Shown: piece by piece, positions 11,038 to 22,278 of the stretch
Position numbering within the stretch: the stretch's first letter is position 1
Layout of the letters: the number at the start of each line of letters is the position of its first letter
The notes under the pieces: generated by a model
Database searches by the model: none
Told to the model about the DNA's origin: nothing
What the model saw: only the letters and a program-made list of their open reading frames with translations
Program-made: the position numbers and the translations under genes
Origin: Reticulitermes speratus
Lineage: Eukaryota > Arthropoda > Insecta > Blattodea > Rhinotermitidae
Assembly (NCBI GenBank): GCA_021186555.1
Contig: JAJKFL010000006.1
Coordinates: 33,105,478-33,169,477 of the forward strand
Direction of reading: 5' to 3'
Length of the DNA: 64,000 bases

Positions 11038-11316
11038 CCTTAGATTGCTGGCCATACTTCATGTTGTGCTTGTTCCCTCTTTGACCAGTCCCTGTTCAGC
11101 CTTGAGTTGCTGGCAATGCTTCATGAGGTGCTTGTCCCCTCTTTGACCAGTCCCTTTTCAGCCTTGAGTTGCTGGCAATGCTTCATGAGGTGCTTGTCCC
11201 CTCTTTGACCAGTCCCTGTTCAGCCTTGAGTTGCTGGCAATGCTTCATGAGGTGCTTGTCCCCTCCTTGACCAGTCCCCATTCAGCCTTGGGTTGATGGC
11301 CATGCTTCATCTGGTG
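11038..11316. repeat. 62-bp minisatellite, about 4.5 units
   Basis: Unit starts (CAGCCTTGAG) occur at 11097, 11159, 11221 and 11283, an exact 62-bp period. The central units are almost identical; the outer ones have diverged. The unit includes TTGCTGGCAATGCTTCATGA and CCCTCTTTGACCAGTCCC. No coding role is apparent. Confidence 0.9.
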
Positions 11317-11609
11317 TGGTGAAGTTTGACATAAATGAAAAATTGAGTGAAAACACTGTTTGAGAGTGTACTTCAAAATAGTGTACAGTATATGCAAAAG
11401 TGTAAGTAAATCTTAAGTGTAGTACATTTACCTATTACCATTTTAGCACCCTTCCTTAAAATGGATAATTTTTGTATTTATTTTTTTACTACAGGTAAAG
11501 GCCTAGTTTCTTTTCTGTATTAATAGCCAATGTTTCCCTATTTTTATGTGTATTCACCTAGAAAAAGCCTCACCTTCGTCATGTCTGTCCATTCTTTCTG
11601 AATACATAT

Positions 11610-14145
11610 CTAAGGATTTTTTATTCTAGCTTCACTAAAAGAATAATAAAGAGTAAACCTAAAGGCAACACATGGATAACAGGGATAAAGATCTCATGTA
11701 TAAATAAAAGAAATCTTTATTTACAGTGTAGGACCAGTAATGACACAAATCTTAAAGAGCATTACAAACAATACTGCAAAACTCTAAGGTCATTAATACG
11801 GCTAAAAAACTTTACTATGATAGAAGAATTTTAAATTCTAAAAATAAAATGAAAACTACTTGGAATATAGTTAAAACTGAAACAGGGAAGAAAGAAAGTA
11901 AGGAAGAAATATAGTACCTCGATATTAATGGTAATACAACATACAACCAACAAATTATAGCAAATACATTTAATGATTACTTTTTAACAATAGCAGATAA
12001 AATCACAGATAGTAGTAGAGATAGTAAAACAGGACAGCCAAATAATAACAATTTTCTAAATTACATGTTACAAATATTTAAGCCCCCTCTGCCAAGTATT
12101 AGATTTAGACATACGTTAACTCATGAGATAGAAGAAATTATTAAATCCCTAAAAACAAAACACTCACATGGATATGATGAGATACCAACTAAATATTAAA
12201 AGTAAGTGCCCCTTTTATTAGCTCTCCTTTAACATATATTTGTAATAAATCCCTTTCCTCAGGTATCTTTCCATCTAGATTAAAATTCTCAGTAGTAAAA
12301 CCAATATTTAAAAATGGTAACAAACATAATATTTCTAATTATAGACCTATATCTTTGCTAACTGCTTTCTCCAAAGTTTTTGAAAAAGTAATATATACAA
12401 GACTACCAACACTTAAATCAAAACAATATACTCATGAATGATCAATATGGGTTCAGGAGTAACTCTTCAACTGATATGGCTTCCTTCAAGCTAATAAATG
12501 AAATCTTACTAGCCATGAACAATAAATTAACTGTTGGTGGTATATATTGTGACCTGGAGAAAGCTTTCGACTGTGTCAACCATAATATTCTACTAACAAA
12601 ACTGGAATTTTATGGGATAGTAGGAAAATTCAATGCATTAATTACATCATACCTAAATGACAGATATCGAAAGTGGTAATAGATAACAGAAAAACTCATA
12701 ATAGTACTTCTTCCGGATGGGAGATCATCAAGCATGGTGTTCCGCAAGGCTCAATCCTTGGTCCGCTATTCTTCCTTTTGTATGTCAATGATCTGCCTGA
12801 AGTAATAACTAATAACGCTAAAATCATCTTATATGCTGACGACACTAGTGTTATAATACCTAATCCTAGCCTTCAGGATCTTGAAATTAACATGAACAAA
12901 CAATTTGTAGCCATAAATGAATGGTTCAAAACCAATTTGTTATCTTTAAATTTCAAAAAAACTCATTACCTACTATTTAGGACAACAAATAGTTTGGAAA
13001 CCAATATAAGTATATGCTGTGGAAACAAGCATATTACTAACACGTCAAATACTAAGTTTCTTGGTTTACACATTGATGAAACATTATCGTGGAAATCTCA
13101 CATTGACCAATTAGTAACTAAACTGAGTTCGGCCTGTTATGCAGTTAGGACTGTAAAAGGTTTTATGTCACAAGAAACTCTAAAGATGATCTATTTCTCT
13201 TATGTGCATTCCATCATAGCATATGGTATAATTTTCTGGGGTAATTCGCCCTACAGTATTAATATCTTCAGGATACAAAAGCGTTAATCAGAGTTTTATG
13301 ATGCAAAAACTAGAGACTCTTGTAGGGAACTATTTAAAATTAAATTTTGCCCATGTATTCACAGTATATATTTTCATTAATACTATTTGTCGTAAATAAT
13401 AAAGATCAGTACAAACCAAACCACGAGATTCATAGCTTCAATACTAGACATAGCACGAATTTGCACCTTCCAACATCACGTCTGACAGTTTTTCAAAGAG
13501 GACCCTACTACTTTGGTATTAGAGCTTTTAATCATCTCCCACCTAGCATAAAAAGCTTGAGTAATGAAGTGAAACTATTTAAACCGGCACTAAAAAGATT
13601 TCTTCTTTCCAATTCGTTTTATTCCTTGGATGAATATTTTAACTGTAAATTTAATTAATGATCATGGGTTTTTAATCCTTTACTAAGTAACCTTTTATAA
13701 TGATATTATTTACTACAGCTCATATACATAATAATCACATCATAGAATATTTATTACAATAGTTTCATTCATTTTAAATATAATATACAGACTGCTGTTA
13801 CATGATGTACATAAAATTAATGTTAATTGCTAATCACTGAATTTGTTATGTATCTGTATCCTTCTGTGTGTTAATGTGTTCAGGCATTATGACCTGTTCT
13901 GTTATTATTGTACTGTTTCCTGCGACCATTGGTCTTGATGCGGCTTCTTAGTGATTTAATAATTTTGACTTGTCTTGGACATTTTGTACATTGTTGAAAC
14001 GGATTATGTATAATCAGTATTTATGTAGTTCATGTGACTTGTCTTGTTATCTGTGACAATTTCTATATCACTGGTTATTTTACTTCTAACCATGTAAGGA
14101 TCAATGGAATGTAAATAAATTGATTGATTAATTGATTGATTGATC
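11610..14145 (+). mobile_element. CR1/L2-like non-LTR retrotransposon A (defective)
   Basis: Degenerate reverse transcriptase in several frames. The linker and RT1 (ISNYRPISLLTAFSKVFEKV) lie near 12330-12390. NDQYGFRSNSSTDMASF starts at about 12434, then DLEKAFDCVNH and GVPQGSILGPLFF. The catalytic ILYADDTS is near 12830. The C-terminal part contains FNHLPPSIKSL near 13530. Frame breaks lie near 11840, 12200, 12430, 12676 and 13286. The endonuclease domain is missing, so it is 5'-truncated. The 3' end carries a TTGATTGA-type simple tail at 14118-14145, a common ending in this group. Clade assignment is from motif feel, not a tree. Confidence 0.85.
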
Positions 14146-15060
14146 CCTCTGTCCTCACATATCAGCTCGGCTCCCACTGGATGGATTTGTGTGAAATTTG
14201 ATATCATAGACTTTTATTAGAATCTTGCAAGAGACTCAGAATTTGGTTACAAAATGCAAAAATATCTGGAACTTTACATGAAGACCCAAGCACGATTTAT
14301 TGTTGTTGGTGACATTAAATAGCCATAAAAGCACTGTTTTCGATGAAATGGTGTCAGGCTGTTGGATAGCCAAGGAGGTATAAACATTACATGAACACTC
14401 AACAGCATTACATTATATGTACTTTTCCTATCTTGTATTTCATTAAGAGTGTTTAGACTGTACTTTTATCTTACAATTCAAGTCTTGTGGGATGTTATGC
14501 TGTTGGTCAGATTGTCTTTGACCTATTCAGACACTTCAGTTTTCTTATTACTCACTGTCATAAATCACATTTCACATCATACTAGCCTGCCGAAGGTGTG
14601 ACTGTTTTATAGATCTTTTGTCTTGTATCATTTATTTTTAGGCGCATTCGCAAAATTGTGAAAAACGACTCCTAGCTTCGTCATGTCTGCCTGTCTGTCC
14701 ATCCGTCTGTCTGTCCACACACCTGCATGGAACAACGCGGCTTTCACTGGATGAATTTTCATGAAATTTGATATGTATTTTTAAAAAATCTGTCGAGAAG
14801 ATTCAAGTTCATTAAAATCTGGCAAGAATAATGGGTACTTTACATGAAGACCTATTTACATTTATGATAATATCTCGCTTAATTCTTTTTGAATGAGAAA
14901 TTTTTCAGACAAAAGTTGTAGAGAAAATCAAAACACACATTTTATGTTCAATAATTTTTTTTCTGAAAATCATGCCGTTTATGAGATAATGTGGAAAAAT
15001 ATGGCAGAGAGAGAGACAGACCACAGATGATGATATAATTTGGTGCATGCGCATTGCATG
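14146..15060 (+). repeat. Dispersed repeat with TTCGTCATGTCTG head
   Basis: Two pieces of one family. The first (14146-14300) abuts the tail of element A. The second (14641-15060) starts GGCGCATTCGCAAAATTGTG, followed by AGCTTCGTCATGTCTG and then TGGATGAATTTTCATGAAAT. A third copy lies reversed at 33900-34250, and a scrap at about 11568-11605. It is non-coding, and I cannot place its class. Confidence 0.6.
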
Positions 15061-16340
15061 CTGGATAACTAAGGCTACAGACACACGTTCATAATATGTA
15101 ATACTTATTGCTTTTCCACGGCAGCAGTGGTTTTACGAACACACCTCAACGCCAATGTTATACATTCATAGCCTGTCTTGTTTTTTCATATGTAAATTCA
15201 TTTTATAGTACTGCATATTGGAATGTTCAGTTAATCTTGGTATATTATTGAACTTACTTCCTGATATAGAGTGACCTTAATAGTTATGACTTTGGACTTG
15301 ATGTAATATTTATTTCTTTGTAGTACTTTTTAACCTTGTTGAAATGCTTTCCTTTAGAAGCTACCTTTTCAGTTTTGAAATTTTAGTCTTGTATTATCTG
15401 TTGTAAGATATTCCTCACTGTGTGCATTATGATTTCATTTGATATTTCTGTCACCAAGTGTTTTACATACTGAAATGTAACAATTGAGTTAAAATTAATA
15501 GTTATTAATAAGAACAGTAATGTGGGTTCCCTCTGTCTGGTCATCTTGCACATATATGCACATTGAAATTCATGTGATAAAACTGCACCTGTTTCATGTT
15601 ACAGTGTGTAACTATTTGTTTTTTATATGATTCTTGATTCTGCATAAAATTTAATCAGGTTAGGTGGTGAAATGCCTCTTTTCAGCATGTGCCTTAGGCA
15701 TCTTTACTGAATAAAACCTTTTACACAGTCAGAAAATGAGGCACATTTCTGTATAAATTAAAATTGATTTTTGGTAATGTGTTAGTGATAAAATTATAGC
15801 AAGAACAGGGTTTTGTTCCTATTGAGACTTATTTTCTATTAATGTGGTTACAGTTTTGTATGTCATGTATCAGACTTGTTGTTTTAGAGCAAATGTGTGT
15901 GATGCACAGCTGCTGCTTCAAATAGTTATTACAGCCTTTTATCATAGCCTTATGACATTTTTCTTTCCAAACTCTTCAGTAACCCATGTCTGGCTTCGTA
16001 GGATTCATATTTAGAAACGTATTAATTTAATCCATTCATGTCATAAGTCTTTTGTATTGTACTGATCTTCAAGCACTTAAGATAATTGATATCACTACTC
16101 TCATTTATTAGATTATGCATGTCCTCTATTTTCTTATATTTCTTATCACATTTGAGCACTTCACTCATTAACCATGTTTCGAACATTATCTCAGTTATTA
16201 ATGCACATACATCAAAATCTGATATGTCATGCTGAATTCTTCAGAGGAAACTGCCCCAGTTTATGGACTTTCATTAATTCCAATCTGTATTTGCATTTTT
16301 ACATTGCTGTTGTATTTGGCTATTGATTTTATTTGCAAAT
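15061..16340. other. Intergenic DNA, nothing recognised
   Basis: AT-rich spacer without exon-like similarity or organised repeats that I can identify. Confidence 0.5.
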
Positions 16341-16344
16341 ATAC

Positions 16345-16573
16345 AACACTGGAGGGGGCATGCAGTGGTGCAGTTGGTTGAGGCACTGCACTACAAGCTG
16401 GAAGGTCGTGGGTTTGATGCCTGGTGGAGTCATTGGAATTTTTCATTGACATAATTTTTCCAGCCGCACTATGGCCCTGGGTCGACTCATCCTCTAACAG
16501 AAATGAGTACCAGAAATATTTCCTGAAATCTGGGAGCCTCAACCTCCTGGAACCCCCAGGGCCTGTACAGGGA
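16345..16573 (+). mobile_element. tRNA-derived SINE, second family
   Basis: The head has an A-box-like GGTGCAGTTGGTTGAGGCAC and a B-box-like GTGGGTTTGATGCC. The body contains GCACTATGGCCCTGGGTCGA and CCTGGAACCCCCAGGGCC. It differs in sequence from the 9030 SINE. No clear target duplication was found. Confidence 0.65.
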
Positions 16574-16676
16574 CAACAAATGCACAATCATTTTATTTAC
16601 ACAGTTGTATCACATTAAAATATTGAGAACATCAATGTAATATAACTGTGTAAATACAAAGATTGTGCATTTGTTG
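16574..16676. repeat. Short foldback abutting the SINE
   Basis: Inverted arms CAACAAATGCACAATC ... GATTGTGCATTTGTTG extend through TATTTACACAGTT on both sides. The tips resemble those of the 724-bp foldback at 59902-60625 (ACCAACAAATGCACA). I see no hammerhead core in it. Confidence 0.6.
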
Positions 16677-16794
16677 GTTAATTATTATAGATTAGTCATT
16701 ACCAATGCACGGAATGAATAACATAAAATTTATCAGTGCCCAACAAGCAAGACATGTTTACCAATATGAGAACAGCAAAGAAAAATGTATAAAA

Positions 16795-19700
16795 TGAATG
16801 AATCAATATCCATATTCATATTTATTTATATATCCAGTAATCCGCACCAAGGGATATGGAATTTGTCAAATAACCTTTACAATACACTTAGGAATATACT
16901 TAATGATATACTTAACATGCATAGCCATAGGCTTTTGTCAATATGAGATGATATCCATACAAAATAAAAACAATTTTACTAATAAGTGTAGATGACAGAG
17001 TACCAAAAACTGTTAGGGTTAAAAGTCAGAAACCTAAGCAAACTATTACAGGCGGAACATAAGCTCAATTAAAACATTCATATTGTATTATCATTTTTGT
17101 TATGGTTAAAATAATTAAAATATTCCTCCAAAGTATAAAAGGTATTACAATAAAGAAGGTTCTTAATCAATTGTTTAAATTCATTAATACCATTAATTTT
17201 AACCTTTATATAAGACGGTAAACTATTAAAAACTTTTAGACCCATATAATAAGTGCCCTTCTGATAGATTGTTAAATTTGATGTGGGATAATGAAAATCA
17301 GAACCACGTCTAGTATTTCTTTCATGAATATCTAAGTTATGTGTAAGTCGATCCTTATTATTACAAACAAAGCATGATAATGAGAAAATATATTCAGATT
17401 GAAGAGTCAAAATTTTGAGGTTGCTGAATAATTTTCTGCTGGACTCATTTTTACTGGTATTAGTGATTATTCTTAATATCTTTTTTTTTTTTTTTAATCT
17501 AAAAATGTTTATGCAGTGAGGTGAAGCACCCCAAAAAATTATGCAATAGGACATAATTGAATGGAAATAAGCAAAATAAACCATAACTAATACTTGTTGT
17601 GAGACAATCGTTTTTAGGGTTCTTATGGCATAACATGCAGCATTAAGCTTGATTAAAAGTGAATCGATGTGAGCTTTCCATTGTAAGGTACTATCCACTG
17701 TTATTCCAAGAAATTTAGTGTCAAGCTTGGTATCTATTGATTCATTGTTATATTCAAATATCACATCTATACTAAATTAATTTTTTGTTCTAAACTGCAA
17801 AAAATTTGTCTTGTCATAATATATCGATAATAAATTTGCAGAAAACCATTTATTTAATATTGAGAAAATCTCTCTACTGTTCTTAAGAAAATTAGTTCTG
17901 TTTGTATCTGTTATGACAACACTAGTGTCATCAGTGAAGAGAACAGGGAAGGAATGTCTTTCTAGTATTAATGAAAGGTCGTTAATTTATATAAGAAATA
18001 ACAAAGGCCCAACAATTGAACCCTGTGGAACCCCTGAAGAAACTTCCCTCCATTCAGTAGATGTTACGTTGTGTCGATTTTTTACAATTAATTTTACTTT
18101 TTGATATCTGCCCTCCAAGTAAGTTTTGATTAAACTTAAGAATTTACCTCTTATGCCATAAAAATTGAGTTTAGATAATAAGATACCATGATCTACACAA
18201 TCAAGGGCCTTTTTTAGGTCGCAAAAAATGCCCACTACCATTATTCTGTTATTTAAGGCATTATAGATTGTACTCCATAAATTAAATGTGGCCTTTTCTG
18301 TTGAGGAATTGATCCTAAAACCGTACTGTTGTTTCATCATCATTCTCTAAAGGCTAAGCCTTGTCGCTGCAACCATAGATGTCTGTCTTGTGCCAGTCTC
18401 TTCATTTCGGCATAGGAGTTGCAAAAGAGTTCCTTCATCAGATTCTTGATGTAAGAGAGCCTTGGTCATCCTCTACTTTCCTTCCCCAACACTCTACCTT
18501 CCATGATGTTGGTAACAAAACCATTATGTCTCAACAAATGTCCAATAAGTTTGACTTTCCTCATTCCTACCACTCTTAATATTGTTCTTTTTCATTGATT
18601 TCCTTCAGCACTTCTTCATTGCTTTTTCTATCCATCCAACTAGTTCTATTAACTCTTCTCCACAACCACATTTCAGCTGCTTCAGCCTCTTTTTCTCTTG
18701 CCTTCCCAATGTCCATGTTTCACTTCCATATGTCATGACACTCCACACATATGCTTTTATAAACTTCTTCCTTGTTTCAAGGCTTAGATTCTTGTTCATG
18801 ATGAGACTTTTCTTATTTTGGAATGCCAACTTTGCAATAGCTATCCTTTTCTTTACCTCGTTTATACATCTATTTCCATTGTTAACTATACTTCCAAGGT
18901 AGCAAAATTCTTGTACTTCTTTTACTTTGTCAATCCCTATTCTTACTTGCTCAGTTCTTCCCTGACTCTTTTTACATATTTTCATAACCTTAGTCTTTGC
19001 TTTGTTTATCCTAAGTTTGTATTTGCTTAAAACTTTTTCTAGTATCTGTAACATATTATTCATATCTTTCTCTGAATCCGCAAGGATAAAATTAATTAGA
19101 TAAATTAGATTAATAGATTATAGATTAATTAGATTAATAGATTATTAGATTATAGATTAATTAGATAAAAATGATTAGATAAAATATTAATTTCAATGCA
19201 ATGTTGGTAAAGTTTAGTGTATATTACTTTTTCAAAAATTTTAGAAAATGAGAAAATGGTCTGTAATTGGATATGGAGGTTTTATTTCCTTTCTTAAAGA
19301 TAGGTTTGATCATGGGGAATTTTAGACATGATGGAAATATTACTGAGGCTAAGGACAGATTACAGATATATGCCAATGGTCAGCTTATTGTTTTAGTACA
19401 AGCCTTTAATACCTTATTATGTATCTCGTCATATCCAATAGCATTTGAATACCTTAAAGATTTTGTTATTTTTTCAATTTCTATATAAGGTGTAAATTTC
19501 ATATTAATACTTGAGATAGGATCTGTAAAACTATTAGACAAGTAATCTACGGGATGACAAGCATCTTTATGCGATTTATTATATGCATCATTAGATATTA
19601 TTTCTGCAATGGAAGAGAAATATTCATTAAAGGAATTCACAATAATTTTTTGTCACTAATTACATTACCATTAAAATTTAGGGCATGAATATCTTCTTGT

Positions 19701-20600
19701 AGTGATTTCTTCCCATTTAAAGCTTTAACAATATTCCATGTTGTTTTTTTTTATTTTATTTGTCGAGTCCATAATTTGTGTATTGATATAAGATCTTTTA
19801 GTATCTTTATATTTTTTTAAATATTACAAATAAATTTGTAACCGTTCTTAATTGTTTGATTATTTTATTGTTTGTTAAGCAAGTAATAGTCTTTTTTGAG
19901 ATCACATAATATTTTGATTGCAGGTGCTACCCATCTAGTGTCTCTATTATTAGTTGTTTTTATTTCAATTTTCGGAAATGTATTATAAAAAAAGTCTTAA
20001 AAATTGATTTAAAAATATGTTAAATGCCACATTTACATCCTTGCAACCGAAAATGTCCTCCCATGCTTCAAAACTTAATTTAAAGTTGAATTCCATTAAT
20101 GTTGTTTGATTGATTTTCCTTATGACATATGAATTAGGCATAGGCTGTAAATTAATTGTGCTGTATATTGTTATCAGTTGGCCATCATTATCTGAGATGC
20201 CATTATAACATGGGAATATAGAATAATTATTTCTTATAGAAAATCAATAAAGATGTTATCTATAATAGAAACTGATGTACTTCACTTTCTTGTTGGAAAA
20301 TCAACTGTATCCATCAAGTTATAAGAATGTAGTAATGAATTGAGTTGGTTTTTTATATTAGTATTGATAAGGTAGTTAACATTGATATCTCCACAAATTA
20401 TAGTTTCAGTCTTAAGATTAATTAAGAACCTTAGGATATTGTCTAATATCTCGAGAAACTTGGAGAAATCTCCTTTTGGTGATCTATAGATGGTTAATAT
20501 ATGTATGATGGTAGTGTCCAAATGTACTTTTAGAACACATGCTTCCATATCAATATGGTGTAACAAAATGTGTAGACAACTTCAGCTAACACCAGAAAAA
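16795..20600 (-). mobile_element. CR1/L2-like non-LTR retrotransposon B (defective, interrupted)
   Basis: Read on the minus strand from 20600. An endonuclease-like segment (YRSPKGDFSKFLEILDN, then ICGDINVNYL) lies at 20566-20282. The linker (FNEYFSSIAEII, IGYDEIHNKVLKAC) is at 19640-19380. RT continues with KKGNKTSISNYRPFS near 19250, then QQYGFRINSSTEKATF and GVPQGSIVGPLLF (18343-17987). A changed catalytic box, FTDDTS, is near 17940. The C-terminal region at 17764-17078 includes KFLGITVDSTLQWKAHID. The 3' end has a short ATTCATTC-type tail at about 16795. The element is split by a nested insertion at 18345-19085, and stops and frame breaks disable it. Confidence 0.85.
18345..19085 (-). mobile_element. 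Nested second non-LTR element, 5'-truncated
   Basis: Inserted inside element B between its NYRPFS and QYGFR segments. It starts just downstream of the RT catalytic box (ADSEKDMNNMLQILEKVL) and continues INKAKTKVM, VQEFCYLGSIVN and RKKFIKAYVWSVMTYGSETW. This C-terminal motif order belongs to a different RT family from the host element. It ends with an ATGATGATG tail against the host sequence. A TTAGATTAATAGAT-rich simple tract (19087-19190) lies at its 5' edge. Confidence 0.8.
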
Positions 20601-21056
20601 GGAGTCCTTAATGTTTTAATGTAATTTTTATAGATTCTGTATTGATGGATTTAATGCTTTTTGCTTCTCTGTAAGCGTTTCAGTTTTGATCTGTTAGTTT
20701 GTTCCACATTTTTAAACCTCTTTTCACTTTGACTTTTGGGTGTTTCTTTTGTCTATTTATGGATGTATTTTCTGTTTACTTATCCGTGTTTATTTGTGAC
20801 TTAATTTATTGAACTGATCCAGATCATAAGGCTCCTTCTATTCTTCAGTTTTACTTTTATTTCTTGGGGTGATTTTGTTTATTGGTTTCAGTCTGTGTGT
20901 GTCAGCAGAGTAGATTAACGTACATGTAGGCCTTGTTTTATGCTCCACTTGTGTTACACCTTTTTCCTTTAATGCCCTTTGCCAATATACACCTCTTCTT
21001 AATTTATGCCCTCTCATTTTCGGTTTAACGCCCTTTGGCTAGCTGCGCTGTATTAT
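20601..21056. other. Spacer, nothing recognised
   Basis: T-rich non-coding sequence left of the hAT-like element. Confidence 0.45.
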
Positions 21057-21064
21057 GCTAACCC

Positions 21065-21505
21065 CAGGGGGCGCACCCCAGCGGGTGAGGGGGGCTGCCG
21101 GGCTGCAGCCTCATCCCCCCCCCCCCCAGTGAAATTTAAAAGACACAAATTTTGTAGACATGATGATGTTAAACATTTTACGTGATTTACCCTTCAGCCA
21201 AAATCAGCCCCTGAAATCGGCTGATGACTAGTACATTAGAATTTTGAAGAATGATAAACTTAGGATGTTTTTGAAGAAATTAAAAAAGGCCAAGAAGATT
21301 AGACATTGTGATTTAAATTATGTGAGTGAGTCATGGAAATTGTAATTATATTTTTATGTATATAAATGCAGTTGCAAATAGTGTTATGTTACAATTATAC
21401 TTGTTCCATGATTTTTATTACATAATTTTTAAAATCAAACACAAATTGCATATAGCCTCAAGGTCAGCCCCCCCCCTCTTAATGAAAAATTCTGGGCGCA
21501 CACCT
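21065..21505. mobile_element. hAT-like MITE with GC-rich ends
   Basis: The left end CAGGGGGCGCACCCCAG and the reverse complement of the right end, AGGTGTGCGCCCAGAAT, align as imperfect inverted repeats. The flanks GCTAACCC (21057-21064) and GCTAAACCC (from 21506) look like a slightly decayed 8-bp target duplication, the size typical of hAT transposons. The interior is AT-rich, with poly-C runs near each end. It encodes no transposase. Confidence 0.6.
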
Positions 21506-21868
21506 GCTAAACCCTACCTATGACATTATTTTGTATGGGAATTTTATTTTTGATTTAGGCCTTTTTAATTTATCAGCACTTTTTCAGGAACACAACTAGG
21601 GCATAAAACCATGGCGTTGTGTAATCATGTTACACTAGTAGCTGGTGTATGTTATTCATTTCCATTACTTTGAGTCTTTCATATTGGCATAATCCAGACA
21701 AAATTAAGTCTGGACAAGTCCGTGAAGTGAAGGAATTACTTAATAAACTGAGTAATTATCAATTTTGATTGATGATGATTATTACAAAGCTTATCACACC
21801 AGAGGTGTCATAATATGTTCATTGTCCGACGAATGTACACTTTTATTCACTATTAATCTGCGAAACAC

Positions 21869-21913
21869 AGTCCTACATGTTTCAAGCCTTATCCCGCTTC
21901 ATCTTCAGGGACT
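21869..21913 (-). ncRNA. Hammerhead ribozyme-like motif with full stem I and II
   Basis: On the minus strand: AGTCC (21909-21913), CTGAAGA (21902-21908), a stem II hairpin with AAGC/GCTT, GAAAC (21979-equivalent at 21879-21883), ATGTA, then GGACT (21869-21873). AGTCC/GGACT is a perfect five-pair stem I. All core positions CUGANGA and GAAA are present. It is one of the best-preserved single copies here. Known relatives are the minimal type I hammerheads of Penelope-like elements and animal retrozymes. Confidence 0.6.
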
Positions 21914-22278
21914 TCAGTATCTTAAATTAGACTGATTTTACATCAATGGCACAATTTATACACTGGTTAAAATGGTAAAAACTGAATAATACATGAGTTT
22001 GTTTTTATGAGTTTTTAGAATCAAATTTTACACTGTTAAAATGATAAAAGTGTCATAATGTAATGCTGATAATTCTTCTTCCTTGTATTTCACTACTTAT
22101 TCACTATATAAAAATGTAAGAACTGTAGATTTTATTTACATCTACAGTTCTTGTGTTTTTTTTTTTTGTACAATGAGCAATTTTGAGAAAAATAAAAATT
22201 TGTGCTTGATCTAAAATGGGAGTTATGCTGGAGTGACACAAATGAAATCAGCCTAACAGCTTCTAGTAGGGGTCCCCA

